NCBI GenBank assembly: GCA_001687465.1
Contig: LVLI01000696.1
Location: 1-64,000 of the forward strand
Source of the DNA: Halocafeteria seosinensis
Lineage: Eukaryota > Sar > Bigyra > Bicosoecida
Direction of reading: 5' to 3'
DNA length: 64,000 nt
Shown here: piece after piece, positions 1 to 12,400 of the stretch
Layout: every line of letters starts with the position of its first letter
Position numbering within the stretch: position 1 is the first letter of the stretch
The notes under the pieces: model-generated
What the model was told of the DNA's origin: nothing
Databases searched by the model: none
Seen by the model: the letters and a program-made list of their open reading frames with translations, nothing else
Position numbers and translations under genes: made by a program

Positions 1-302
1 CCTAGAACCAGCAGTGGGAGACTGCTTACGTCGCCAAGAGAAATGCAGACCAGTAGAGATATTGGTAAAGCCAAACGTACCAGTAAGACTCGAAAGCTTT
101 CACGTACTTGGATGAATCGTACACACTGCAGTTGAATTCTGGCATTCGATTAGGAACATGTCCATAGGCACTGTTACCAGTCCGAAATGACGAAGATGCA
201 CAGAACGCGGGTTCCACTGATAGCTTTGATTTTCCCGTCAACAAGTTCATGATTCAGTTCCACTTCTCCAATCAGGGCCAAGTTAACTACTGTAGTTAGC
301 GA

Positions 303-341
303 TGTACAAGTAGTTAATTCCAACTACCTACTACTTGTACA
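303..341. repeat. Short inverted repeat (possible hairpin)
   Basis: A 12-base arm reading TGTACAAGTAGT near 303-314 recurs as its exact reverse complement ACTACTTGTACA near 330-341, with a spacer of about 15 bases that itself contains partly complementary AACTAC/GTAGTT words. It could be a transcription-factor palindrome or a hairpin. No neighbouring gene explains it. Confidence 0.6.
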
Positions 342-1208
342 GGTATGTGGACAGGCCTCTCTCTTACCTCTCTCGCTACTGGCCTGATAGCCAGACGAGG
401 TCAATCTTGATGGCTTTTGTAGTTCCAGATGTCATACGGACTATAAGAGAGATCGTCATAGCGAATAGGGTATCAGATAACACAGAATCAGACCGCCATT
501 GAAGTCGTTGATTCTGTGAAGTTAAGTGTGACGGAGTCGCATTGCAGTGTCTTGTCACCCTGATGTGCAGTTCTTCCAGTGTACATATAGCAGACACAAA
601 AGCGCTGGTTTGTATACATGTATTGTGATCTCGAACCGCTTTGTGGAAATCTTTATGCATAAAATTGGAGAGTCTATATCTGTATAGTGATGTATGTTCG
701 ATAAATCTAACTGGTAGGAATGGGAACGCGAACAGGCTAGACATGTCCAAAATAAGGAGTATGAATGTAGCTCGGTGCGCACTGCCCACAAGTGGTTTCT
801 TTTTCTAACCAGAAAGTTCATGTTCCACTTGGTCTTCTACTACAGTTAGCGTCAAGTTCACTATACCGTAATACCGGCTTGCTTTGCTGGTTCGCGATGA
901 TGTAGTTTTGAGCGCTATCGCTCCTTAAGATGTACCTATCCATCCACGGCATAGCACAAAGGCTATTCCACCACCGTACATACGGGTAGTTTAGGCTGTG
1001 TCCAGCTAGGATCATTAAGGCTCACTCTGGACAATGAACAACATACCATGGCATGGCGCCTACCGATACGAAACACCACCGCAGCGTAGTAATATCCACG
1101 TGTTGTCCAGATCCTTGGCATTTAAATCAGGAATCAACTTCTTGTCTCCATTCCATTTGACTCTAATGGAGCATCCAGTGATCCTGAGAATTGGGGTTCG
1201 GGACAAAC

Positions 1209-1335
1209 TATCCCGGGATGCTCCCGCCCAGTATCCCGGGATGCTCTGCCCCGAGTATCCCGGGATGCTCTCCCGCGAGTATCCCGGGATGCTCTCCGGT
1301 TGTATCCCGGGATGCTCTCCGATGTATCCCGGGAT
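1209..1335. repeat. Tandem repeat, six copies of a 23-24 base unit
   Basis: The core TATCCCGGGAT starts at about 1209, 1232, 1256, 1280, 1302 and 1325, that is every 22-24 bases. Each core contains the palindrome CCCGGG and is usually followed by GCTC. Spacers between cores vary. Because the period is not a multiple of three, all frames through it stay open and translate to repetitive PGML/PGYS peptides, which I read as a by-product and not a gene. Confidence 0.9.
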
Positions 1336-1889
1336 ACCCTCACGAATCGCATCCCACACGCATTTTAGTACCGTACATTCGATTTTTATTGACAGTAATG
1401 TAACAGTAGAGAGTATTATACTTTTATGCATAAGAATGGTGTTTTTACAGTAGAAAGGCGGCCAAAATTGTACCATAATGCGTTTTTTCCGGCTCGAGCT
1501 TAGCCTTCGCTAGGTCGCTCAAGAATGCCTGTCATTTTAGTTATACTGAATCTTATGGAACGAAACTCCGTACACGTACTCTATATCGAATGCGGATCCT
1601 GTTCATTTGAAATGCTTCCAGAAATATGAAGAAGGATGCGATGAAAAAGGGGCATTAATGAGGGGAACTTGGTGTGAACTTCAGTGTGACGCCGTCCGCC
1701 GGGCATACCTTAAAAGAGCCTAATATCTTCGTTGGGATGACTGTCTGACCTGACGATGGTACCAAATGATTTATCGGTGATATAGCGAGGGTAATATGAC
1801 CTTGGATAGCTCCTAAGCCTTACCGGATACTCCTAGATACGATAATCTTTTTTTTCACCCTACGTGTAAGACGCCGCAGAGGACTCTAT

Positions 1890-2360
1890 GACGATACCAG
1901 TAAAGCCTCCCGCAGGAGCGTGAGGAAGTCCCTCTGAACGGAGGGGATTACGCATTTTTGATGCCGTCCGCTAGGAGGACCTTTCGCGCAAGCGCGATCC
2001 TGATGAATTGATTTCCGCTGGGAGGACCCTCGTACCAACCGCGTTCCTCTCGACGAGGGGGTTCCTGCCAGAACTTCCTGGTGCCATTCACTGCTGCAAA
2101 TTCCTACTGATAGAATTGATTTGCGCTGGGTGGAGGGAGTTCCTGCCAGAACTTCCTGGTGATATCCTACTGATAGAATCGATTTCCGCTGGGAGGACCC
2201 TGCAAAGTACGTGGAAGTACAGTGTACACGTTGCTGGAACGCGACTGGCTGCAAGGCAAGCGCGAACCTAATGCCATCCTCTGGGAGGACCCTCTTACCA
2301 AATGTGTTCCTCTCGAAGAGGACGTACTGATAGAACTGATTTGTCGCTGGTAGGATCCTA
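1890..2360. repeat. Dispersed/tandem complex repeats
   Basis: A motif resembling TGATAGAATTGATTTCCGCT followed by GGGAGGACCCT recurs at about 2000-2030, 2108-2135, 2170-2200 and 2326-2355, and related pieces (CTGGGAGGACC, CCTCTCGACGAGG) recur between them. A second word, TTCCTGCCAGAACTTCCTGG, occurs at about 2061 and 2141. The copies are imperfect and interleaved, as in an old minisatellite or a decayed mobile element. No terminal repeats or coding domain are visible. Confidence 0.7.
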
Positions 2361-2487
2361 AGTACACGTTGGTGGAACTCGACTGGACCAAGAAGTCCTT
2401 CATGCTTGCTAATGCACTGGCCACAAGTTGAGTGTGTGTGTGTGATGTGTATTGTTTGCATGTTTGCTAGATGTACCAGAGCTCGAA

Positions 2488-2790
2488 AATGAACGTTCAT
2501 CCGGCGTCTTGTAGTCAATGAATGTAGTACAGTGTAGAAGTTCCAGAACAGAGACTGTCTACGAGAGACAAACGGAAACGAACTTGATTCGTGTGTCCCT
2601 GATGCACCGCTGACACTGATGATCGAGGAATTGATGCCCTTCATTCATCCGGTGTATGTAGACAATGTGTTGAAATCCATCCGTGTTTTGTTGAAGTTCC
2701 AGAAGAGTTGGAAATGTTCCTGAGGTTCAACTTGATTCCTGTCTCCCCTCTGCGCTGGCGCTGATGATCGAGGGACTGATGCCCTTCCGG
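2488..2790. repeat. Diverged tandem duplication (about 150-base unit)
   Basis: About 2488-2642 and about 2643-2790 share the same order of words: ATCCGG(C/T)GT, GAAGTTCCAGAA, AACTTGATTC, CGCTG followed by ACTGATGATCGAGG or GCTGATGATCGAGG, then CTGATGCCCTTC. They align end to end with scattered substitutions and small indels. No coding potential is retained through both copies. Confidence 0.7.
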
Positions 2791-3024
2791 TTTTGCCCTC
2801 CTTCTGTCTCGGCTGTCCCTTTTCCCGTCTTCCACACGCCTCTAGTAGCTCCCCTGAAGCACCTTGGACAGTAATGCGACAAACTTTTTTTCGTCTCTAT
2901 ACGTGTCGTTTGCATTGCGACAATCAATTTTTGAGGTGCATCGATTCCGGCTGTAGGACCCTCTGTCCTCCGTCCAGAGGGAATTTTTGTGTTTTCTCCC
3001 TGTCCCCAGATCGTTTTAGACAAA

Positions 3025-5886
3025 ATGTCACACTACCATCCATATCCACCCCAGTCTCATAGTTTCCAGGTAAGTAAAGAGACCCAGCATGCGGTACAGT
3101 GGCTTCGAAATGGGAAGGAGCTTTCCCGGGAGCGCTACAAAAAAGGTCGGGGTTACTCCGGTCCCTGTAGAATCCCCTGTTGGAACATCGTCGGGTCGCG
3201 CCGGATCTTGCCCAGGCTCTGTTACTTATCATCGATGGTTTCCTCCCTTATACATGCAACTACTCGTCTTATCTCTGTTGAATATGGTTTCTGAATAGCA
3301 GCATTTTCATTGTATGGTACAACTACAGGGTCATCGTGCAAGTGAACGAGGGCAGAATCCTCGAGCTGGAAATATGATGCCATCGGTAAGATGCCTTTGC
3401 TACACTTAAATGACATAAATGACGACCTTGATCGAGTTGTTTTTCGCTTTCCGTCGTTGCAGAAGGTCGTTCACGTCCGTAATCTTCCACAGGGAGTGAC
3501 GGATGAGGACCTGGTGCAATCATTTTCCCAGTTTGGCCCCGTAGCTTACACGATGGTACTTCCTTCCCCTGGTCAAGGATTGGTGGAGTTTGCTGATGTT
3601 CACCAAGCTCAAGACGCAATGGCCTACGCCTCATCCCAGCCTGTATGTTGTCTATTCTCTTGTTCTCCCCTGAATATGTGCAGTTCTCACAACACTGTGT
3701 CTCGTTTGGCCTGTTGGTTGGTTACTGTGCAGATTTTCGTTCGAAGTGCCCCAGTTGCCATCAACTTCAGCAAATCGAATGAGATTAACCGTAATGTGGC
3801 TGCTCGTAACCAAAATCAACAACCATCTGGTCCACCTTCTCAGTATCCGCCCATGCATGGCAGCAACTACGGTGGCAATGTAGCCGCGGGTGCCCCCTCC
3901 ATGCATGCGATGCCGCCTCCTAGCTACAGCCAACACGGAGCTTCTAATAATGCTTCTGGTAATGCTCCAGGTCGAGTGTTGCTTATCAGTATTCACAAAG
4001 CAATATATCCTATCACTGTCAAAGTTATGGAAGCCATTATGAGTTCTTTTGGTCGTTTAGTGAGGATGGTCATTTTCCAGAAAGAGAGAGTGCAAGCTCT
4101 TGTCGAGTTTAGCGAAGAGAGTGAAGCCACAGCTGCCAAAAACACGTTACAAGGCAAAGACATTTATGATGGTTGTTGTACTTTACAAATTGAATACTCG
4201 CGCATGACGCAGCTGAAGGTACAATCTAATACTGAACGATCTTGGGATTTCACAAGGCCCAACTTAGATACGACACCCATTCCAGGCAAAACTCCTGATG
4301 ATATGGCCGATGAAGAGCATTTACGTGTTACAGGAAAACCATTACCGCCTCATCTTAGAAGTAACCAAACACAATTTCCATCTGAGGGTGCTATGATGGG
4401 CGCACCTCCACAGTTTTATGATCAGCCACCACCGCCGCATACTCAAGGCATGCATCCTGGACCACCTGTTGATATGTATGGAGCTCCACACCACAATCCT
4501 GCCGCCATGGGTATGCCTCCAGGTGCTCCACCCTATTATGGAGCACAAGGCATGCCCCCGCCAGGTCAAATGGGCGATATGAGATACCCCCCTCCTTCAC
4601 ACAGTAGGAATCCTCGACAGCAACCTCACCCTTATCCTCAAGGCCCACCATCATCCCAGTCCGTCAGTGGACAGAGAGCATCTGTTCCTGTAGTGATCGT
4701 TTACGATGCGGAATTTTGGCGTCTTGGGGTGAGAGAAATTTGTAATCTGGCTTGCTTGTATGGGAATGTGAATAAAGTTAAGAAGCTGGGTAAAGGCGGG
4801 TCGTTCTTGGTGGAAATGCAAGACAATGTACAAGCCCAAGGAGTCATTGACCACCTTTCTGGTCTCCCATGCTTTGGTCAAACACTTCGTTTTGACGTGT
4901 CAAAGCATCCACAAATCACCCCGGGGAACCCAGTCGCTCACACACCTGTTACTGAGATAGTTCCCGAAGATGAAATTCCAAGTGACTGCACTATAGAAGA
5001 GTCGCAGAAAGGTGTTCCTCCAGGATGTCGACGCATTACCCGTACTCGAGAGGTCTCCATGTTTGGAGACTATTCCCACTCTCCCGTTAATCGCTTCAAG
5101 CGACCGGACCAGTTCCAAAGCAATATTTTCAAGCCATCCAAGACTGTTCACTTTGGCAATGCACCTCCCGACTTAAATGAAGATCAGGTTTATGATGCGT
5201 TCGTAGAGAACAACTTGGTTCCTCCAAAGAAGATCGTGATATTTCCTGGAAGCCGCGGAAAGAGAGGGTCGGGAAAGAAGCTCGGGTTGATGGAGTTTCC
5301 ATCTTTGGAGAACGCGGTGGAAGCGATCGCTATTATGAACAATACCGAGTTTCGTACCGCAGGGGGAAAAGGAGATCGTGTCTACACGGTAAAGCTTTCC
5401 TTTTCGCAGCAAGAGATTAAAGCAAGTGGGGAATTCCGACCGAGATCCTCTTCTTCAAAGCGCTCGAGGTCAAGGTCTAGGTCTCCTAGTTGGGAGCGGC
5501 GATCATCTTCAAAGCAAGCTCGCCATAGCACGTCTCCGGAGGATGAACAACGTGAGGATTCGTACTACAATCGACGAAGTAGCAGTGAAGATCGAGATAG
5601 ATTCTCTCCACCGCATGATGCAGATAATAGCCACCATGAGGATAGCTCTCGAGATGAATTCGGCCGCGTTAAGGTAGATCGAATTCCCACCAAGCAACCA
5701 GATACAGATTACATCCAAGAGTCTGCTCACGAGGGGGACGATGAAGGTGCTGAAGATTACACCAAATCTGCCGAGGACGGAGAGGAGGCGGAACAAGAGC
5801 CTGAAGGCCCTCCTGGCATGGAAGAAGAGAGCGATCAAGTCCAGCAAGAGCATCAACCTGACGGCGTGGTCACGGACGCTGCGTAA
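3025..5886 (+). CDS. PTB/hnRNP-L-type RNA-binding protein with four RRMs
   Basis: Four exons, join(3025..3069, 3329..3385, 3463..3642, 3733..5886), 811 residues, all phase 0. The start ATG begins a short MSHYHPYPPQ exon. RRM1 is at about residues 36-95 (VVHVRNLPQG), RRM2 about 174-252, RRM3 about 412-490, and a divergent RRM4 about 565-640. This order is that of the PTBP/hnRNP-L family of nuclear pyrimidine- or CA-binding splicing regulators. The linker between RRM2 and RRM3 (about 280-405) is rich in Met, Pro, Gly and Gln. After about residue 664 the tail is Ser/Arg-rich (RSRSRSRS) and then acidic, which is unusual for PTB and resembles SR proteins. The family call is firm; PTB versus hnRNP-L is open, with the linker and RRM spacing nearer hnRNP-L. 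Confidence 0.9.
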
Positions 5887-6142
5887 TTCTCAGGTCAATG
5901 AATATACAACTGTATGTCTGTGAAGTAGCAGTTGTTCAACATCCGCAAAGTTCGTCGGAAGTTTTCCTGGTGGGTTGTTTGTGTCATTCCCATACAAGAA
6001 TAAACAGAGTGCCTATAAAACAATTGGTATAGTGTTGTATTAAAGCCACAGAGCAAAGAAATGAACGTGGATCGGTCCTTTGGCCATCGCTCCTCCTCGC
6101 AGCAAAGCACCGCGGAGAGGATACGAAGCGTATGTGTATACG

Positions 6143-7880
6143 ATGCTTCATCATCATAGTAATCATGATCAGCATGATGATGTCGAGTGTATAACCCTAA
6201 TGGTGCAGGCGATAGAGAATGCGCGCATCATGGATGGAGATTCGGCCAAAGAATTCAGCGATATCGTAGCTCGATATGTGGATCAGAAGATGAATAAGAC
6301 CTCTGTAGATTGGTGTGTATGCACACTCATTCACTCTCTCTCTCCCTCTCTCTACAAGTGTGTATATGTGGAGTGTGCGCGCGCAGGTCTCGAATCCATC
6401 CGCCGTCAGAGGATCTGGTCATGGACCATAACCGTCTTGAAACTTGTCCACGGCAGCAAGATCTTCGTCAGGACCTTTTACAGAAGCTAGTACGTTTGGC
6501 TTGTCCCATTTTTGGCAAGTTCCGCAGCACCCCGTCTTTGGGGCTCCTGCAGGCAATTGTGAAACTGAACGGAGGATTGGGTACCAGCATGGGCTGTAGA
6601 GGACCGAAATCGGCACTAGAAGTTCGAAGTGATTTGACTTTCTTGGATATGACAGTACGGCAGATCGAAGTAAGCAGTTTGACTTGTCCTCCTTTGGCTG
6701 GTCTAATCCGTGAGAACTCGTTTGATTTTGTCGGTTGCAGTACTTGAATACGCGATATGGCGTTGACGTGCCTCTAATTCTGATGAATAGCTTCAATACG
6801 CATGATGAGACAGTTAAAATTGTTCGGAAGTATGCTGATCACAATTTGACGATACACTGCTTCATGCAGTCTTGTTTCCCTGTTATCGAAAGAGATCATC
6901 ACGCTATCCTACCCGAAGAACCTTTCTCGCCAGAGACAAAGGAGCTCTGGTATCCACCAGGTCACGGCGATGTATATCGAGCACTTGCGCGCTCCGGAGT
7001 CCTCGATAAATTATTGGACCAAGGAAAGGAATATGTCTTTATCAGTAATGTCGATAACCTGGGAGCAACAGCTGACTTCGACATCGTGTATTATTTAATC
7101 AACAATGACATCGAATTTGCTATGGAGGTCACGCAGCGTACGCGAGCAGATGTCCAAGGAGGCACTCTAATCAGCTATCAAGATGAGTCGTCACAAGGAG
7201 AAGCAAGGGATGGTGGTGCAGCTACACGACAAGGTGGTACGAGCTCTGGCAAGTCCAAACCGAAGCTTCTTGAATTAGCCCAGATTCCTGCAGCTCATCA
7301 AGACGAATTCAAGAGCCTAAAGAGGTTTAAAATGTTCAATACAAATAATATATGGGTTAGTCTTAAAGCCGTGAAACGAGCTGTTGAAGCTGATTTGCTT
7401 AAGCCTCCGGTGATCGTCACTTCACGAGTGGTAGATGATAAAGACGTCCTACAGCTAGAGACAGCAGCTGGCGCGGCTATAGAAGCCTTTGATAAAGCCA
7501 TCGGCATCAATGTGAGCCGCTCGCGCTTTATGCCCGTGAAAAGCACTTCGGATTTACTTGTCGTTCAGAGTAACATTTATGACATAAAGCATGGCTCCTT
7601 ACAACCGAAAGAAGAGAGAGAAACAGACGTCATTCCCGTTGTAAAGTTAGGACCTGAATTTGAGAAAGTGCAAGACTACAAGATGAGATTAAAGAATATC
7701 CCTGATATGCTGGAACTGGATCACTTAACCGTTTCCGGTAATGTCTTTTTCGGTCAGAAGGTCGTCTTGAAGGGAACCGTTATAATTGTCGCATTCGAAG
7801 GAGCTCGGATCGATATCCCCGATAATTCTGTGCTTGAAAATAAAGTTGTCACCGGCAACCTTCGCATTCTGGAACACTAG
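6143..7880 (+). CDS. UTP-glucose-1-phosphate uridylyltransferase (UGPase)
   Basis: Four exons, join(6143..6312, 6387..6489, 6553..6669, 6741..7880), about 509 residues, close to the eukaryotic UGPase length of about 470-510. The enzyme makes UDP-glucose from UTP and glucose-1-phosphate for polysaccharide and glycoprotein synthesis in the cytosol. Visible signatures are VDWSRIHPPSED near the N-terminus, the nucleotide-binding loop VKLNGGLGTSMGCRGPKS, VPLILMNSFNTHDET, the PPGHGD segment, FISNVDNLGATAD, and a C-terminal left-handed beta-helix-like region ending SVLENKVVTGNLRILEH. A Gly/Ser-rich insert lies just before the KPKLLELAQIP segment. The exact start is uncertain: in-frame ATGs at 6143, 6200 and 6230 are all possible, and the shortest would already cover the conserved domain. 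Confidence 0.93.
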
Positions 7881-8343
7881 GAGTGCGCCGTCATATGCAT
7901 TTGGAGCCTGAATGGATCTAGTAACAATGCACCACCGAGGTGACACCACTCGGTTTCTGGAAGAGCATTATTGATCGACGGCGTCAGTATACGTATACAT
8001 ACCCTCGCTTTTCCCCCTACTACAGTCCGTGCTCATACTTGCAATAGAATGGGAAGCAGAAATTGTTACCATTTCTCCCGGGAATCTTCGCGTGCTTCGT
8101 CTGTCGCAAGCGAAGTTCAAGATTCCTCGGCTTCACATAGACTACATAGTACTTCCCCCCATTCAATTGAGAGCCATAGAACCCAGTGGTACAGATAACT
8201 GAGCATTCGTAGTTGATTAGACCCGAGCACGCAACTTTCAGTCCGGCGTAGGTTGCTTTACTCGCGAGTAGCTTGTCTCATTGTAGAGTCTATAGTGTCT
8301 TTTTTCTTTTTTTTTTCTTAATTCATCTGTGACACACTTCAAG
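7881..8343. other. Intergenic region
   Basis: 463 bases between the UGPase stop and the phosphatase start. I see no domain-bearing frame. A T-rich run of about 25 bases at 8297-8322 lies just upstream of the phosphatase ATG. It should contain the UGPase 3' UTR and the phosphatase promoter. Confidence 0.5.
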
Positions 8344-10471
8344 ATGCGGTGCGGGGGAAAAATACTGTTGGTACTGTCTCTAATGACAGCAATGCGCTCT
8401 TCCCAAACATGCGCAGTGTCGCTGCAGTCCTCTGGGGAAAGTGGCAGATCTTCCCTGAGAAAACAACATAAAATTGGGCAAGCACAGAACATGGTAAATG
8501 AAGTCCACACGGAAAAAATCAATTCTCAAGAGATGCGATTGAGCGGAAAACCTGTCTACTCATTGCGTTTACAGGAAGCCTCAGACTCATCAGAAAATAG
8601 CAACGAAACTTCAGCCATATTGGCGAAGAGGAAAGGACTGAACGGCCTGAAATGGAAGTACCAACTGAAGGACTGGCCTGCGCACACTCCGCAACAGATT
8701 CATCTCAGGTAAGCACTTCAAAACCCATCACAAGAAACGATTATCACTGAATGCGGTATTGGTTTCCCTGTATAGTCTTGGGTCTTCGGAGGGTGTTGAT
8801 AGCATGTACTTCACCTGGAACACTGCTGAGAAAGTAGACGAGCCAATGGCCCAGGTGACGGAGCTGTCAACGTCCAGGCAATGGATGCTAAGTGCCACAA
8901 CTACGAAGATGGACATGGATGGAGAAACGCAATATGTTTATCGCGCATTAGCTACTGGGCTAAAGCCGAATGATACCTACGAGTATGCTGTAGGAGCACA
9001 TCAAGAACCCTGGGGACCTCCAGCACTCTTCCGCACTCGAGGATTCTCCGGAGACTTGCCAGTAATTGCCGTTATTGGAGATCTGGGACTTGTCAACGAT
9101 CAGTCACTTGGTCCCCTGAAGGCTAACGTATCAAAGAGACAATTTGATCTGGTCATTCATGCGGGAGACCTTGCGGTGAGTCACTGCGCGTCTCATCGTT
9201 GAGGGTCTAACTTTCTCACGTTACACTCCGTGATTCTGCATATCAAACCAGTACGATCTGCACGACGATGACGGGCACGTTGGAGACGAGTTTATGCAGG
9301 CTATGCAGCCCATAGCTGGGCTTGTGCCGTATCAAGTTTGCCCAGGGAACCACGAGTATGTATTGCTCTTCGCGAATTATTGCCACAACATTGCCGATGA
9401 CTGTGATTCCCTCTTCAGAACGCACAACGACTTCCAACAATACAAGGCAAGATTCACAATGCCGGGAGAAGGGCGTCTAAGCGACAACATGAGGCATTCT
9501 TTCAATTACGGGAATATTCACGTTGCCATGTTTTCCGCCGAAGTACGTTTTTCTGGTATTCGCCAGGAGAATAGCACGTATAGTTGGCACGGCTATTTGT
9601 GATACCAATCAGGCCTGGTACGGGAACGGCGATATAGAAGAGCAGTACACCTGGCTCAAAAGCGACTTAGAGGAAGTAAGTATCAGTGAATGTAAATGTG
9701 TAAGCACTGGAATCCCTCAATTTAAATACGATCAGGCGAGCAAACCCGAAAATCGCGCTGTCCGGCCGTTCATCATCGTGGTGTCACATCGTCCTATGTA
9801 TTGTTCAGCAGAGGTAAGTTGCATGATAGTTCTTCCGACAACTTCTTAAGTACGTGACGACCTTTCTCAGGGACATGCGGGATGCCGCGAGGTTGATTCT
9901 CCGGTCCGAGTAGGTGAAGGGGGTAACAACGGTGTTGAGAAGCTTCTTAAAAAGTAAGAGCAGTACATCGTGAGACATTTTATCAGACATTACAACATCT
10001 TCCTTCGAGTGAACAGATACAACGTGGACATTTACTTCTCGGGGCACGTGCACGCATACTCACGTTCCTACCCGCTCTATAACTACACGTACAATGTACC
10101 AGGCGATAACCACTATGTGGATCCAACCATGCCGGTATGTTTTCTGAATGAAAAATACAGTCCTAAGGTGAGGATATTCGTGTTTGCAAAACTCTACACA
10201 GGTACACATCATCAACGGGGCAGCTGGAAACGATGAAGGAAAGAAGATGTGGACTGAAAAAGACCCGTGGTTTGCTTTCCAGGTATGTCGCTGCATTGAT
10301 TGTGTTCGGAGACTAGCTTGTAAGTCACCATCATGAGTGGTCTTGCAGTCGAACGAATACGGCTATGGGTACCTTGAGAGCCTATCCAGCCGGAGCATCA
10401 AATGGACCTACTACTCCGCTGATACGGGAAGCATCGTGGATACCCTCCAAATAACCAAAACCACGAGATAA
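8344..10471 (+). CDS. Purple acid phosphatase (secreted metallophosphoesterase)
   Basis: Ten exons, join(8344..8708, 8776..9175, 9252..9355, 9419..9542, 9613..9675, 9736..9813, 9871..9953, 10017..10134, 10202..10282, 10349..10471), 512 residues. It hydrolyses phosphate esters at a binuclear metal centre. All five metal-ligand blocks are present: GDLG, GDLA-YD (spanning the exon 2/3 junction), GNHE (exon 3/4 junction), VVSHRPMY, and GHVHAYSR. An N-terminal hydrophobic stretch (GGKILLVLSLMTA) looks like a signal peptide, so the product is probably extracellular or lysosomal/vacuolar. A purple-acid-phosphatase N-terminal fibronectin-like domain (about residues 120-235) precedes the catalytic domain. 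Intron positions were fixed by keeping these motifs in frame; some boundaries, especially exons 5 and 7, are less certain. Confidence 0.9.
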
Positions 10472-10641
10472 TTTAAAGCGGAAAGACGAAATGGCCTTGC
10501 TCTTTTGGTAGAAAAGAAAATTACTTGATATGCGTCTTGTTTCTATCTCTCTGTATGGGTAGCACAACTCGTTAGCTCTCCCTCGTGGTTGGTACAAGCC
10601 ATCGAATGAGACAGCGCAACTGCTCGTATTGCGCTTACACT

Positions 10642-11526
10642 TTAGTCTTCCTCAGCGTTGTCCTCACTGTGCAGCATGATGCCTCGTTGTTGCTCCCCCT
10701 TTCCAAGAGTATAAACTGCCATAGACGGTGCATGAAGCACTTGTCCAATGAATAGAAATTCAGGGTGCTCATCAACTGTTACCGTTCTCTGAGTTTTGGC
10801 TTTCATAGTTGACAGTACCTGTTCATAAAATTTCTCCCAGCGTTCACCTGACATATGGCGGTTGTCCATATCCCATTCTTCAGGGTTCGTTGAGACGGTG
10901 GCCGCATTCACTATGGCGTCCTCTGCAGTTTCTTCATCCACGATCGCGGTCAGACCCGAGAGCGCTGAATGACTTCCTAAGAAGTCATACTGCATTCGCA
11001 CACACGGAAAACTTTCAGTCAAAGAGATTCATCAAAACAAATTAACTAAGGGCACAAATAGCCGTACTTCGAATAATTCACCATGTTTGCCCAAAATGTA
11101 AAAGTTGCCGGGATCATCCCCGTCAGCCAGTTTGAACTCCATCTGCAACCACACATACAAAACACACGCGTTGACCGTGAGTTTGCACCATGCTTATACA
11201 AATGGATACGCGGTTCTTCAACATCATCCTACTTTATGTTGTTGGAGATCCTCGTATAGTTGATCTGTGAGTTCCAACTTCAAGAATGCGCGTGAGCCAG
11301 TTTCGCCTCGTAATTCATCGTCATACCGCCGTAGGTGGTATTCATCGATGATGAATCGCGGGTCCGTCGCATACACAGTGTGCACGGAGCGTCTCTGTAG
11401 AGTGGCAAAGTTTGTTGGGGGCGGGAAAAGGGATTTATGGACCCAGAACGACGGTATCCCTCTCCTTTGCGAGCAGGAAGTGTGGGATCCCATGCCACCC
11501 ACACGTCGAATCATGTTGTGGATCAT
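10642..11526 (-). CDS. Unknown protein, possibly mitochondrial
   Basis: Three exons on the minus strand, complement(join(10642..10989, 11068..11142, 11233..11526)), 238 residues, all phase 0. I do not recognise the family. The N-terminus (MIHNMIRRVGGMGS followed by further Arg, Ser and no acidic residues for about 55 positions) looks like a mitochondrial presequence. The mature part starts near RSVHTVYATD, includes FIIDEYHLRRYDDELRGE and NFYILGKHGELFEYDFLG, and ends in an acidic tail. Its 3' end faces the phosphatase gene with about 170 bases between stop codons. Frame continuity across three introns supports a real gene; function is unknown. Confidence 0.7.
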
Positions 11527-12400
11527 CTCTTTTTTTTTTGGTCTCGGACAGCCGTAGCAGTTCTTGGTGGGTTTATGTGTGTGACTATTTATGGAACAAT
11601 GCAAACACATGTACCGACTACCCACGTTCGCCTGTGAACTTGGTGACGTCATGCTTCAGGAAGTTTCGGCCCTACTGGAGACCTGATTATGGAATGCCTC
11701 CAATGTGCTTGAAGTCTTATTTATAAATTTATCCCTCCGAATTCGTGCACATGATGTGAGGGCAGCCTCAGAAAGGTACCTACTCGCGCACGCACCCCCA
11801 CTTGCTCTGCGTTGGGTGTTCGGATATCAGTAGCGTTCCAAACGGCAACGCCTCTACTCGATCGGTTGTGGAAAAAGTATCTTCCCGAGGCCCGTCACTG
11901 TGCATGCATGAGCGTACTTATTTCAGGTGCACCCTTGGCATTCAATTCGGGCCGGGGGCCCCGTTGACCTTCACAGATTGGCTGATTCGTTGATCCTGGT
12001 CGGGCGTATGTTTCGGTGGCTACTGCGATACTTTTGTTGTTTGATTATACGATGTATAGCCACTGCTTTCTTGGTCGGAAAGTCTGCAAATAAGTAAGTA
12101 TGTCCCTGAGATGGGTTATGAAGAATATGGTTCAACTTCACAATGCTACTCAATGGCTCCATACAATGTACAGCACTTTACTACTACTACGAAGAGAGGT
12201 AGTAAACAATGATACACAGTGTAAACGTTGAGTACTGTGATCCCTGACGGTACGCCGCCAAAGTCGGTCAACTCGAGCGCCGTCTTAAGGAATACGGAAT
12301 TACCAATGTTCGGGGGGAACTAGGTCGAGAGTACGTTTTAGAAGAGGCATTTATATGATGGTTAGTCGGTATGGATAGAGCTTCTTAGTTCGTACACAGG
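11527..12400. other. Intergenic region
   Basis: About 870 bases with no supported gene. A T-rich tract lies at 11529-11539 directly upstream of the minus-strand gene start. I see no RNA gene or clear repeat here. Confidence 0.5.

Larger units (their letters stand above)
1..3024. other. Gene-poor region with repeats
   Basis: I see no supported gene in this 3-kb stretch. Open frames are short, without introns or domains, and occur equally on both strands. The region holds a palindromic 23-24 base tandem repeat (1209-1335), a dispersed repeat motif (about 1890-2360), a diverged tandem duplication of about 150 bases (about 2488-2790) and an inverted repeat near 303-341. The end of the region contains the promoter and 5' UTR of the RNA-binding protein gene starting at 3025. 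Confidence 0.6.

Noticed and set aside
1209-1335. CRISPR-like array
   Set aside because: Units are only 22-24 bases with no long unique spacers, and the window is eukaryotic.
1034-1476. Overlapping open frames of 138-139 codons on both strands
   Set aside because: They exist because the tandem repeat lacks stop codons in every frame; the flanks show no protein character.
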